This document shows, in pieces, positions 24,706 through 36,789 of a stretch of DNA of 64,000 bases (its first letter is position 1; each line of letters begins with the position of its first letter). The notes beneath the pieces were generated by a model. It did no database searches and was not told where the DNA came from. It saw only the letters and a list, made by a program, of their open reading frames with translations. A program made the position numbers and the translations under genes. Source of the DNA: Sipunculus nudus (Eukaryota > Annelida > Sipuncula > Golfingiida > Sipunculidae); assembly GCA_026874595.1 (NCBI GenBank), contig CM049319.1, forward strand, positions 53,890,917 through 53,954,916, given 5' to 3'.

Positions 24706-27057
24706 GCATTTTACAGCGTTTTATTCTCCCAAATATGGGGGGGGGGGGGTATAATGTATCCCGAACCCCTGAAATGAGAGGGCGCATGCCAAGTGACATT
24801 GTGTCTGTAATGGTTTGCCACTATAACTATTACATTAGGATAATATTTATGAATCTAAATAACCCATCATTAGGGAACAAATGTTTTTCTTTGTGCAATT
24901 TACTAAAGCCTTGAACTTCTACAATGAAACTTTAGGTGTGAAAACAGGTGACTTTATCGTGTATAGATTCCATTTCTAGAATAATAAGCAAGGTATACTT
25001 TTAATATTCCTTTTTACAATTAGGCCCGTTAGTCTCATTTAGTCCTATTTTCTCAGTTATTATTAATATTATTGTTATAAATTTTTAACGGAGCACAGTT
25101 TTTTTAAATACCAGAACAGTTTCTATTTTCCGTCTTTGTATATGAAGTTATAAACCATTGACCAATTTCAGTTATCAGTAAGCTTACGACGCTCGCCTGG
25201 AAACCTTGTTCAAAAGTAGATCAATGCTCTAGAGGTTGAACTGATCGTCTGCTCAAGACCAAGAATGTCATTCCATTAACTTGTCCATTTCTGTTTGCAC
25301 TCCGATTGACCTTTGCGTCCCCAGGGGTAACGTCTTATCAAAAAGATGTCTAATGTGATACTCTCAACTGATCGTAGATATAGGAAACCAAAGGGTATAA
25401 GACTGATGTATAATTATTAAAGATTCTTGATTTCAAGTATTTATGTACAGGCCAAGAAATAAACTGATAGTCACAAAATGTTGATTAGACATTAGAGCAT
25501 ATCTGTTAAATGTTATTAAATGTTCCCTTTTTGGCTTCGAGACACGGACGGTGTTCGAACTCGCGACGTTCTATTCCGTTCCCTTATACATCTTAACACT
25601 AGCCTGACTATACAATTATCAGAAACGGCGACAATCTATATAATACTACGTTTCACTGGTAGGGCCGGGGGAGGGGCATACAGTAATTTTGCGATATTTA
25701 TAGACGTTGATAATAAATTGTAAACGTTTAAACACAAGGAAAGAATTATGCTTTTAACAGTAGGACACATTCAAAGGTTTTTTTTATTATTCACTGTCTG
25801 ACGAAAGAATGAATATGCTCATGACATGTTTATTGTACAAACTGTGTCAAGGTTCTTGCAGTAAATGTAAATAACAGGCACCGACTGGATTATGGTCTTG
25901 TCAAAGATCTCTTTAAACCAGATTCCAGAATATTTTTTCTCAAATCACTAGTGTTTTTGAAGCGAGAGGAAGTTTTACGTCACAGGAATGGCACTATTTC
26001 AGAGCGGTTTGGTCAACTCTGTGCATGCCTAAACCTCATACTTCAAAAAATGAATTAATCATAATACAATGCATACACCAGAAGTTCAGCACGTTTTCCA
26101 GATAACCCTAGGCAAAGTGCCCTTAGTATCTTGTATGGAGGACCGTATAGAAAGGGATTTAGAGTTTTGTTTGTGAGTTCATTTGTATTATTAGGGTTTA
26201 ATAATCACCCGTAGTCATATGTTAAGATCACCGACTGTTTACCCCGGTACTGATGCAATAAGATGGATGGCTGTTATAGAGCGCTTTTTTTACCAATGAC
26301 TTGTTTCACAATGCAAGGAAAGGCATGCTAGCCTACTGAGTCCTGTTTTCACAGCTAATACCCAAGAAGATGTATTTCATTTTGGATTTGATCCCCAAAA
26401 TTTATCTGAGTTTCTTCTTAGCTCCTGAATGCTCGCTTTCTTTTGTTCTCATTTTGAAGGGTTAGAGAAAGACCGCAGAGTTTTTCATTATGTAAACCTT
26501 ATGTGAAAACTTTTTTTATAGGCCGGCTATTAAGGCGCCGAAAAAAATCAGGTGATGAAAAAAGGTATTACCGTACTGGCATGCTGCCCGTTTACTCGCG
26601 TAACATTTCCCTTCTGTCATTGCTACGGGGACATAAATAGGTTAAACGATCTGTGCTCTGAAGAAAACAATTCTTTCAATTTCTATCTCGTGAACGGACA
26701 AAACGAACCATGCGAGGACTCGCTATCTATGATTCCCAAGGGATACAAGTAAATCAAAACTGATGGTAAATTCAGTCCACAATAACGAGTTCTCGGTCAG
26801 ACCTATTTTACTCCGGTCACAGGGTCTGAATGATTAAACAAGGTAAGCACGGATATACCGTGATTATATTAAAGGGGCATATATAAGCCTTTGCAGTTAT
26901 TTGCAGTAATATCAACTCAAATTAAAAGTCCATTTTGGCTGAATTCAAATGATTTCCAGATAAAAATAACGGGACACGGACTAACTATATCAAATTCACC
27001 TTTTGTACACGTTGTTATGGTTTTGTGCATGTGTGACTTAAGCACAACAACAAACGG

Positions 27058-27275
27058 AAGTGTGATCTTGCGCATGCGCAACAACTCTCAAACAAACAGA
27101 AGCAATATGAGAGAAAAAACATTTGTTTGAACTTAAAAACCTTGAAATTCATCAGGTGGTATGCGCGCTATGTTGATGTTTTGGACCAATGATCGCGCCT
27201 GATGCAAGCTTATTAAACTCGTGTGTACAGCCAACAGTTTTAGGTGGAAACTATAGCAGATAACATAATATTCTG
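27058..27275 (+). repeat. Dispersed repeat E, copy 2
   Basis: It is aligned with copy 1 at 22.9 kb through TGCGCATGCGCAACAACTCT and CGCGCCTGATGCAAGCTTAT. The two are about 4.2 kb apart in the same orientation. Confidence 0.7.
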
Positions 27276-27486
27276 AGGAGGAAAAAAAATATTTCAAGAA
27301 TATTTAACATGCCTGGTATGTAAATAGGTCCCTTTTTACAGCTTATTCTAACAACCAACCAACACAATAAGAAAGAAGCAGTAGATCTATATGATACCAT
27401 TATATGAACGATTACAATTATAATATACATATAAACAAATAATGCATGGTGATTTATCCCTCACTCAGGTGATCATCGAAACGCCA

Positions 27487-27649
27487 GGGGCGGATCCAGG
27501 ATTTTTTTTTTTTGGGGGGGGGGGGGGGGGGGAGTAAACCCAGGAAGAAAACCCGATAAAGGTTTTCGAGTCCGGAATAGGATGGTTCTAGGCCGTCAAA
27601 ACTGGGTTATAACCTATATTTGGTCGGTCTGAATAAGGGGGGGGGGGGG
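27487..27649 (+). repeat. GCGGATCCAGGATTTTTTT repeat with G19 and G13 runs
   Basis: This is a second copy of the family at 13.7 kb; T12 is directly followed by G19, and a G13 run lies about 100 bases further. Confidence 0.6.
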
Positions 27650-28413
27650 CAGCTGATTTCCTCCTCCTGACCCCCTGCTATCCACAATCCACGAAATATA
27701 ACGGTTCCTGAACCTAGAGATATTAGGACTGTCTTTATTAACAACGCGCGCGACCCATTGTGCCCGTACAAGAAAGATCGGCAGTGGACTGAGCCTGGTC
27801 CCTTATCAACAAGGTGTAATTGCTTTGAAAATTCACATCCAGTTATAATATAAATTGTCTGCATATTATTTGTAGACAGTATACATGAACTTGTAATTTA
27901 ATACCCTGTCTTCTACAGCTTGAAGAAACAGGAAAGCCAAACTCTGACCCTAGTTTTCTGAGCATGCGCGGGTTAAAACAGATAGTTTTTAACCTTGTCA
28001 TTTGAGACAAGGAGTCCCGGCCGGTCCGGAGTGCCTAACTGCAAGTGGTTCGTTTTGATACGACCTAGAGTTTTTTTTTTTTTTTTTTTGGGGGGGGGGG
28101 GGATTGGCTGAGCCCACACTAATGACTGTACGTGCGTTAAAGCAGCCACATGGAAACGCACACATGTAGACACATACAAGGACTCGGACACATATACACT
28201 TTCTTTGAAAAAATAAAAGAGACAATTCTTTTGAACCTCAATGTCAGTATTAATGACAAATTTGTTATAATATTTTAGTAAAATCAATCACATATATAAT
28301 TAACCTAGGAATATGACGTTCAACTTCATGATCTTGCCTATGACGTCATATACGCGTCAACCGATAACCGAGACGCACCACTGGACCGATGACAGGGACA
28401 ATACGTTCTTCAT

Positions 28414-28418
<5 letters not shown>

Positions 28419-28474
<56 letters not shown>
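28419..28474. repeat. TA microsatellite
   Basis: A pure (TA)n array of about 55 bases. Confidence 0.95.
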
Positions 28475-28480
<6 letters not shown>

Positions 28481-29231
28481 GATATCCCAATGGCAAGTTA
28501 TTCTGAAAGTGCGTTATTCTTCCTGATTTACATATAATATGTTAAATCTGTTGCCATAATATGACTGAATTGATGATTGTGAATTTGTAGCACGTGTATC
28601 ACCATGGTAACCACTGTGACCGTCGTGTGACTTCGCAATTGTAACAGTAGTATTTAGCCTTAAGGCTTGCTACTGGGCTTAAATCCAGAACAAAATTATT
28701 TCACCGAAGAAATGGGATAATGTTAAAAAAAGGTGAGAACTGTACCGGAAGCTGTATACCGGAAGAAGAAGCAGGTATGAACGTATTTACCCGGACACCG
28801 GGAAGTCCATGAGCAAATCACTGCTGCGGTTGTGGGGACACAATCTAGTTAGGAACAATTAATTTTCACTGATAAAATGGGCATGTTTAAGGTTCCATTA
28901 TCCATTTCAATCTTAAAAATAGCAAATAGGGTACAAATGTAACAAATTCATCTAAAATCATAAACGCTTTTTTTAAACTTCTTTGTTAGAGAATATAATA
29001 ACCTTTGCGGTAGGGACTGGATTACCCATTTAAATGCACTACATGTGATTTGGCTACTAATGGTTCATCTGATAGACAATTTACATATCAACTAACGCTA
29101 CCTGTTCAACAACAAATACAATATATTGCTCAATAACTGAACGTGTCATAGTTAAGATTAGGAGCAGACTGTCAAACACTGAGTGTGCCGCTTACAGTGT
29201 GGCCACATTGAAAATTAAGTGTGCACAAGCT

Positions 29232-29233
<2 letters not shown>

Positions 29234-29290
<57 letters not shown>
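29234..29290. repeat. TA microsatellite, followed by AT-rich palindromes
   Basis: A (TA)n array of about 57 bases is followed to about 29410 by shorter TATATA blocks. Confidence 0.95.
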
Positions 29291-29294
<4 letters not shown>

Positions 29295-29916
29295 GTGTGT
29301 ATAAAATATGTATAGATACATTTTATATATATATATGAAAGAATTTTATAAGGATCGATTCCTTGTTATATATGTATGTATTTATATATTTTATATCATA
29401 TATATATAATGTCAGTGTTAGTGTGTGTACTTGTCAATGCATATATAGTATGTACTTTGAATTAGCATAGTCTTCATAAACATCTCAAGACAAGCCAGTC
29501 ATAGAACTCATAGAATATTTAATCAATTTCAACAAAACAAAGGACTTTTGTATTCCGTTTTCAAGCCGACCTATATCCGTAATATCAGGTTAACGGCGTG
29601 CCCCTATTCCCAGACACGACCTGGTGATAAAATTAAATCGGATCATCTTGCGCTTCCCTTTATTCACGCCATCTGCTGTTTACATTAAGCGAGAGTAAGC
29701 AAAATCGATCTTCCCTCAAGTGCACCGCTTAAAAGCTCTGAAGTATCAACTCAGAAAAAATATGATTGATACAATTATTATCCTTGAACAGTCTTTGAAA
29801 TCAAAGGAAGGTGCTACATTTAAGCACTGCCTTTACATGTATTTCCATAGCAACTGTTGAACAAGTCGCACCTGTTTTCCGCGAGTCCCAAGTGTATTGG
29901 TATGGACTAAGTGTTT

Positions 29917-30082
29917 CGTGAAACCTGTGTGTCATAAGACCACCTGCAGCTCTGGTCAAAAGTGGTCTTAATTCAAAGGTGATCTTATTAGACTGGTCGG
30001 TTAAGACCGATGTGGTTCCTTTTAGTTAACACAAGGGTGGTTTTGATAAATAGGTGGTGGTCTTTTCAGACTGTTTCCACTG
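29917..30082. mobile_element. TIR MITE, family T, copy 2 (diverged)
   Basis: The left end CGTGAAACCTGTGTGTCATAAGACCACC, given here as CGTGAAACC...AAGACCACC, mirrors the right end CAGTGGAAACAG...AAGACCACC read in reverse. Internal GGTGGT/GACCACC motifs match family T. The first bases are mutated. Confidence 0.6.
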
Positions 30083-30320
30083 TATGTCATTCTATGTCAG
30101 ATAATTACAAAGAAACTCGGAAACTGGTTCCACGTATTAACCGTAACCAGCAAGAACAACATCAATCGGAAGCGAAGATACCATGGTTATATCTGGAACC
30201 ATTTGGATTCTATTGAGAACCTTCAGATACCTTTTTACGTGAGATGTACTTTTGTCAAATTAATATCTGATGCCGTACCACTTAATAAATGCAAATATAT
30301 GCAAAAGAAAACCAACATAA

Positions 30321-30649
30321 GGCCAAAATGAAAAAAAGGTATGGTTCTCAGGCACTTTTTTTTTCAGAAATCAATGCGGGCGGGCGGTTTTTTTTTCTTA
30401 ATTTTTTTGTATGAAAATATCAAATAATAAGGGAAAAGCATGATAATAACAAAATTTTTTGGCTAAACAAGTAAAAGCACTAAATGACAAAGGAAATTGT
30501 ATATTTTTATCTTCTTGAAAAAAATGTCCGAGCGGCTGCAGCTCAAAATTGGTAAGTTTCTTTTGAAAATCAAAATAAAAATTTTTGATGCGGGGGTTTA
30601 AAATTGATGCGGGCGATGCCTGAGAACCATACCTTTTATTTTTTTGGCC
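30321..30649 (-). mobile_element. Harbinger-like MITE, copy 2, TAA target duplication
   Basis: The ends are GGCCAAAA and TTTTTTTGGCC, bordered by TAA (318-320 and 650-652 of this 30-kb block). GGTATGGTTCTCAGGCA is near one end and TGCCTGAGAACCATACC near the other. The order of inner blocks (GCGGGCGGGCGG, GAAAAGCATGATAAT, GTCCGAGC, TGCGGGGGTT) is the reverse of copy 1. Shared fragments also occur near 16030, 18755-18850 and 52370-52580. Confidence 0.82.
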
Positions 30650-31616
30650 TAATGAGTACCTGATGGAGAAGAATGAACCTTGATATTTGCATAAAGAGTT
30701 CTTCAATCACCTTTACATGAAAGGTGCAAACAATACGTCTGTCATGCATGTAGCAAGAATCGAAAATACGTGTGACGGGCACATTCCCGTGAAATTACAA
30801 ATTATCATAAGTCCAATATCTCTATCATTGTTACATTAATAGGTATTAATAAAACCATAAATTTATTTAATATTTTACGCCTATCCGACCAACGTGCTGA
30901 AAACAACCGAGCAGTGTATTCAAGCAGCGCTAAAGCAAACATGGCGGCTTCAGTTTGCTTGCCGTGATCCGATTGGATACTTACAACTTTACGGCCAATG
31001 GTCAGAGTTTATTCAAAATGGTAAAACATTTTTTGCGAAACATAGTTATCGTATAAAAAACAATTTTAAATGCATAATCTATAGATTCTGTGACTGTGGT
31101 ATTTTCAAAGTAATAATGTGACTACTAGTTTCAGATCTGGGCTAACCAAACTTGGCGAAAAATATCAATTATACAAATGTGCATGTTCTTGAAGCCAGCT
31201 CCCTATATATACAACAAGAGCTATGCCAATGTCTTTCAATAACTGGTATGTTCTGTTAGATAATAAAGCAGTCTCCATCGTGGTCTAAAATCTGATCTTA
31301 ATCTGTTTAGTCGGTTAATTAAAATTTGGGGCACGAAAAAGAGCTTTTTGTTATAATTCTGTCAGTTTCACAAAATCAAACTGTCAGTACCGAAACCATT
31401 ATATATTTTTTTTAAACTGAACAAGTAAGGTTGCATGTGGCCTGGGAAAATTGACAATGTGAACAAATATATTCACCGAATATTACATCATTCACTCCTT
31501 ATTAAAAGTAAATTATCTATTTCATTTTCTTCAGAACCGTCAGAATTTCCCGACGAGGACGATAAGCATGACTTTTTCTTATTAATGACGGCAAGATTCG
31601 TAGGCGTTACCAACAC
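30650..31616. other. No gene recognised (30.7-31.6 kb)
   Basis: AT-rich sequence with short frames of no known family. Nothing specific is seen. Confidence 0.45.
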
Positions 31617-34103
31617 AGTAAGTGACCCATTGGTCATGACGCTCAGCCGACTGACATGTTGACAATATGTCGGCTGTTGACAATATGTTGTTGCACAGAC
31701 ACCTAAATAAGATAATGTAGGTGGCATCATTGTTCATGTATATTAGCTTAAGTTCATCAAGACCCAAAAGCACAACAAATTTGATGACAATCAAACAAGC
31801 CTCTCATGAGGAATCTGGCAATTTGCGTATTTCCCATTATTTCTGGGGTGCTGAAACATACCCCAAAACTCAGAGAATATAGGGCACTGTGACCCAATTT
31901 CAGGTTTCTGGGGAGAACTTTTAAGGAACTCTCAGGATGTCAAGTTACAAGACTCTGAGCCAAATGGTTATGATTTGTGCCTTACTTTGGTATCAAATTT
32001 TCAATTATTCTGAGGGGTGATTATAAGCCCTATATATAGCACAGAAAATATGGGTAACAAAGACCCAATTTCAAGTATCCAAGGAGACTTTTCATAGACC
32101 TCCCTGGATATTAGGTAAGAAGATTCCAGGTCCAATGTTTATGATTTGTGCCCTGCTTTGGTATCAAATTCATATTTTTAATTATGCTGCGGGGGGGGGG
32201 GGGGGGTTGCTTTAAAGCCCATAGCTCAGGGAATATGGGTAACAGAGACCTTATTTTAAGTTTCCAAGGATATTCTTCACAGAGTCCCTGGATGTCAAAT
32301 AAGAAGATTCTAGGACCCATGGTTACAATTTGTGCCCTTTTAATGGATGACCGCATCTTGTACGTCTCAAAAATAGAGAAAAAAATGTTAAACATTTTTT
32401 TAAAATTTAGGTGGTGCCACCAGTCTGGTAGAACTGATGAAACACTCCATGATGAATATGCATGCAAAGAATCAGGATGATCAATGCATAAGTTGTCAAG
32501 ATACTGCAGCTTTTGTATCAAATTTTAAGTTATTCTGGGAGGTACTTCTAAGCCGGTTAAATCGGAGGATATGGGTAACAGAGAACTAATTTAAGGTTTC
32601 AATGGAGTTTTTTTATGGACCTCCAAAGATGTCAAGAATGAAGGTTTTAGGTAAAATGGTTATGATTTGTGCCCTATTAACAGACGACAACTTCTTTGAA
32701 GGTCTAAAAAATAAAGATAAAATACGTAAAAATTAAAAGAAGTTAAGGTGGCGCCACCAGTCTGCAGGAACTTATGTAACAATCCATGATGCATATGTAT
32801 GTAAAGAATCATGATGATCAATGCATTAGTTGTTCAGATACCAGAGCTTTTGTATCAAAGTTTTAGTTATTCTTGGGGGGGGGGGGTTCTTCTGAGCCCA
32901 ATAGTTACGATAATATGGGTGACAGAGACCTTATTTCAGGTTTCCACAGAGACTTTTCATGGACCTCCCAGCATTTCAAGAAAGAAGATTCTAGGTCTAG
33001 TCGTAACCATTTGTGCCCTGCTAAAAGATGACCGCATCTTTTAAGGTCTCAAAATCAATTAAAAAAAATCCAGATTGCACCACTAGTCTGCAAAAATTTA
33101 TGAAACGCTCCAGGATCAATATCCATGCAAACAATCATGGTGATCAATGCATTAATTGTTCAGATATTTCACTTTTTTTTATCACATTTTCCATTTTTTT
33201 TGGGGGGGGGGGGGGTTACTTCGGAGCCCCATAGCTCAGAAAATATGGGTAACAGAGACCTAGTTCTAGGTTTCCAAGGAGACTTAAATTGGGCCTCTCT
33301 GCATGTCAAGCCAGAAGATTCTAAATCCAGTTGTTACGATTTGTGCCCTGTTAACTGATGATGACATCTTTTAAGGTCTCAAAAATAGAGAAAAAAATAG
33401 CAAAAAATCGAAAATTAAAGATGGCGCCACAATTCTGCAAAAACTTATGTAACACCCCATGATCAATATCAATGCAAAGAATCATGGTGATCAATGCATT
33501 AGTTGTTCAGATACTTGAGCTTTGTGTCAAATTTTCAATTTTTCTGGGGGTATTAAAGCCTCATAGCTTGAAGAATATGGGTAACAGAGACCTAATTCCA
33601 GGTTTCCAAGGTGACTTTTCATGAACCTCTCTGGATGTAAAGTGAGAAGATTCCAGATCCAGCGGTTACGATTTGTGCCCTGTTAACAGGTGACAGCATC
33701 TTTTAAGGGCTCAAAACAGAGGGGGGACAATCGTAAAAAATTGAAAAAAATACCGGTGGCGCAAACAATCTGCAGAAACTGATGAAACACTCCATGATCA
33801 AGATCCATGCCAAGAATCATGGTGATCAATGCATTAATTGTTCAGATATTTGAGCTTTCGTATAAAATTTTCAATTATTCTGGGGGTACTTCGGAGCCCC
33901 ATAGCATGAAGAATATGGGTAACAGAGACCTAATTCCAGGTTTCCATGGAGATTTTTTATCGATCTTTTTGGATGTAAAGTTCCAGGTCCAGTGGTTACA
34001 ATTTGTGCCTTGTTAATGGACAGACGGCCGGATGGCCGGAAGGACGACGGAGAAAGAGTGATCGCTATAGCTCAGATGACTTACATTAAGCTGAGCTAAA
34101 AAA
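31617..34103 (+). mobile_element. Module-array element A1: about six ~335-bp modules
   Basis: The marker ATGGGTAACAGAGACC or a close variant recurs at about 32235, 32571, 32915, 33245, 33576 and 33915 (spacing 330-344). Each module carries a G-run site, a GGTTTCCAAGGAGACTT block, GATTTGTGCCCTG and a GGTGGCGCCACCAGTCTGC block. The element ends with GACGGCCGGATGGCCGGAAG and a hairpin in which TAGCTCAG (34068-34075) pairs with CTGAGCTA (34091-34098), followed by AAAA. The start near GTGACCCATTGGTC is shared with copies at 39.3 and 55.3 kb. Several open frames here are module shadows. Confidence 0.85.
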
Positions 34104-35149
34104 TGATTCAACTTATTTTATATGCATATTACTCTGCAATATTCTATGGCAAACATAACAATTATTTTTTAATAAAATGCTCCCGTTCATTTATGCAAGG
34201 TACAGATGGATATAAAATTCCCTGGAATTTGTTAATATATATAAATATTTATTATTGTTATTATTATTATTATTATATAACAAATACCATTACGCAGAAA
34301 AGAAAACGATTGGGGCCATTTGCCAACCGAATTTCTCATTAAAATCAATGAAATGTTTAAAATGTACCAAAACCTCAAAGAAACCTAAAATTTTATTCAG
34401 TTTCCAAAATACCATACTTTTATTGACAACTTACCACAAAACGTGTATAAATTCATAACCATCAAATAGTTCACACACTTCAAATGCACGTAATTTTTCA
34501 ATTATTTTTGTTTTTTTTGCAATCATTTAAAATTCCAAACTTTACAATTGATCAATACTTGTTAATTGCTCTATTCATACACTACTGATATTTCAAAATT
34601 GGATGTCCAATAATACTAATTAAAGAATATTACACAGTTACAATTGATACCATTTGACTATGCATGGATTAAAATGACACATATATGAAATATTTTAAAA
34701 GTAATATTTTATATGAATTGAAGTGATTGTATATAAAAAAAACCAAAATATTCAATTATACGATTCCTGAGATTTGTAACGACATAAAACGGAAAGATAC
34801 GGAGACTGAATAATAAAATTGGAATCGGTCCTTCAGGTGGAGTGAATTTATGATCATGGCAATAGATTAGAAAGCTGGGGGTCCTAGGTTGAACTCAAAT
34901 AATTGCTAAGTGCACCTGGAATTATTTGTGGCCCCGTTAAGTGTACCGTGCCTTTCCATGCCTGTAGGACCCTTCACAGGTTGGACATAAATTGAAACTG
35001 TATGAACTGAACTGTACGTTAAGGGACAGAGTTATAAGTTAACATCAATTTCCAGACAGCACATCTGGGCAGAACCTTATAGGCAACACTGCTGAACAAT
35101 AATGAATAGAAAATTCGACAGAAATCATACCTTAACAAACTAGAGCACA
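34104..35149. other. No gene recognised (34.1-35.1 kb)
   Basis: AT-rich. A TTA-repeat is at 34252-34276. The segment 34850-35010 (GGCAATAGATTAGAAAGCTG, then GGGGTCCTAGGTTGAACTC) might be a decayed SINE head, but the boxes are poor. Confidence 0.4.
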
Positions 35150-35548
35150 AATCGAAATTACCTTTGGATAGGAATTCAAGACAGACAAATATACACAGAC
35201 CAATAATTACATCATTGGCAAGACCACGTGCAAAGTTCGACAAAAAACACAGATGATATTGTTGGACAAGATTCCGGGTAAACTTGGACAGGAACAACAA
35301 ACTGCACTGTTGGACAAGAGTCAGAACAAAGTTGGACAGAGACCACGAATGGCACTGTTGGACAAGACTCCGGGCAAAGTTTGACAGAAACCAAACCACA
35401 AAGAGTACAGTTGGACAAGATTGTAGACAGAGATGGACAAGAAATACAAATGGCATTCTTGAGTTAGACCACTCGCAGATTTGGACCAAAAGAACACACG
35501 GCACTGCTGCACAAGAAATCTGCAGAGCTTGGCAGAAACCACAAATTA
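35150..35548. repeat. ~48-bp minisatellite (GTTGGACAAGA...)
   Basis: GTTGGACAAG recurs at 35261, 35309, 35357 and 35410, with more diverged copies on both sides. Each unit has a second GTTGGACAGAAACCAC half. The 48-bp period keeps all frames open, which produces the 177-codon minus-strand frame at 35019-35552. No protein similarity is recognised. Confidence 0.88.
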
Positions 35549-35946
35549 GCAATTACTATTGACAGGCAGCCCTTTAAACATAAACTAAAAACAGCATGTC
35601 CGAAGGGGGGGGGCAAACTTGGTCAGAGTACACCAGCTTTGTTGGTTTTCAGCAGGTCATGCAGTTGGGTAACGCCTAAGGGCAGAAAAATCAGTTGCAC
35701 ATGTCGATATCGAGAAACAGAGCTGTCGCAGCCAAGATGTACCGAAGGTTTGTGGGTTGAAGCAGGTTGGCTGAAGGGATAGCTGCTGGGCAATTGGTCA
35801 ACATACAGTTGCCACAGCTTTTATGAAAATCGGGAATCTATGAAAAAAAAAAAAGAGTCATTTATTACAAGGAGTTTATTTCTCTTAGATTGGGATGCAT
35901 AAGTTCTTATCTTCAGGTTCTGAGGTAGCTCATGACATTTAGAAAT

Positions 35947-36028
35947 GTCCCCGGGATATAATATATATACTGTGTATATATATATTGTCCCCGGGATATA
36001 ATATATATATAATATGTATATATATATT
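35947..36028. repeat. Duplicated 40-bp GTCCCCGGGATATAAT unit
   Basis: Two direct copies of a ~40-bp unit start GTCCCCGGGATATAATATAT at 35947 and 35987, each ending in self-complementary TA repeats. Confidence 0.85.
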
Positions 36029-36613
36029 GAAATCTGGCAGATAAAAAGGTACAGTAATGAAACATGACTGATATTTCAGTGGTTTGAACATGATTATCAC
36101 AGCCAAAGGCATTGTGTCTGATGTTAAGGCCCAATGAGTGTAAAAATTGAGATTCAATATAAACAAGGAACCTCACTGCAAAAGATAAGGTCGGTGTAAA
36201 TCATTAGCTATAAAGAAATAAGATCTTTGTCGTCGATAAAATGGACCCAAACACTCGGTGACAACTACTCTCCCAAGGTGCCGCTAGTAGTGTGGGAAGG
36301 GTCCATTATAGCTAGATTGGAGCGTAAGATACAGAGCTGGACATAATCTACAAGCAGTACTGTTTGGCAGTAGCTACAGTAAGTAGTAATGGCCAAAGCA
36401 GAAATACAGGGTATGGATATGGTTATATAACTCATAATTTTATAGACCTTTTCCACGAACATGGGCACTGCACTTAATAATTGTCTGTTGTGTTTGGGTG
36501 AAAAGTCATAATGGCGTCTTTTGTCAAATTAGATTTAATACAAGCCAGAGGCCCAAACAGGGATCTGACCGTTAAAAATCAGGTAGAATTATTTTAACTT
36601 GTCATTTGAAATA

Positions 36614-36789
36614 CAGTGAAATCTCGCTAATACGACCATCTGCGGTTAAGCCAAAGTGGTCGTTTTAGCGGGATTGTTGTGAGCGTAAGCAGGTAGTTTT
36701 ATGATGATTTACAAGTGCGGGACCAAACCGTGGTAGTCTTAGCAAGGGTGGTCGTCATAGCGGGGTGGTCATCAAGCGAGTTATCACTG
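36614..36789. mobile_element. 176-bp TIR MITE, family T, copy 3, TA-flanked
   Basis: The left end CAGTGAAATCTCGCTAATAC and the reverse of the right end CAGTGATAACTCGCTTGATG are inverted repeats, both bordered by TA. Its length equals copy 1 (176 bases). The TA duplication and CAGTG start fit the Tc1/mariner-pogo superfamily. Confidence 0.82.

Larger units (their letters stand above)
24750..29916. other. No gene recognised (24.8-29.9 kb)
   Basis: Only the listed repeats, TA arrays and G runs (27637-27649, 28090-28102 behind a T19) stand out. Frames at 26552-26752 and 26891-27130 have no recognised similarity; the second overlaps dispersed repeat E. Confidence 0.5.

Noticed and set aside
25540-25590. 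GTTCGAACTCGCGAC as a tRNA B box
   Set aside because: No A box or clover-leaf arms are found at the proper distance on either strand.
30398-30706. 102-codon minus frame
   Set aside because: It is contained mostly in the Harbinger-like MITE; non-autonomous elements of this size do not encode proteins.
32111-33358. Overlapping 70-136-codon frames in the 32-33 kb block
   Set aside because: They are shadows of the ~335-bp modules and change frame at G runs; none resembles a known protein.
35019-35552. 177-codon open frame as a possible new gene
   Set aside because: It is produced by a 48-bp repeat whose period is a multiple of three; frames are open on both strands and no family is recognised.
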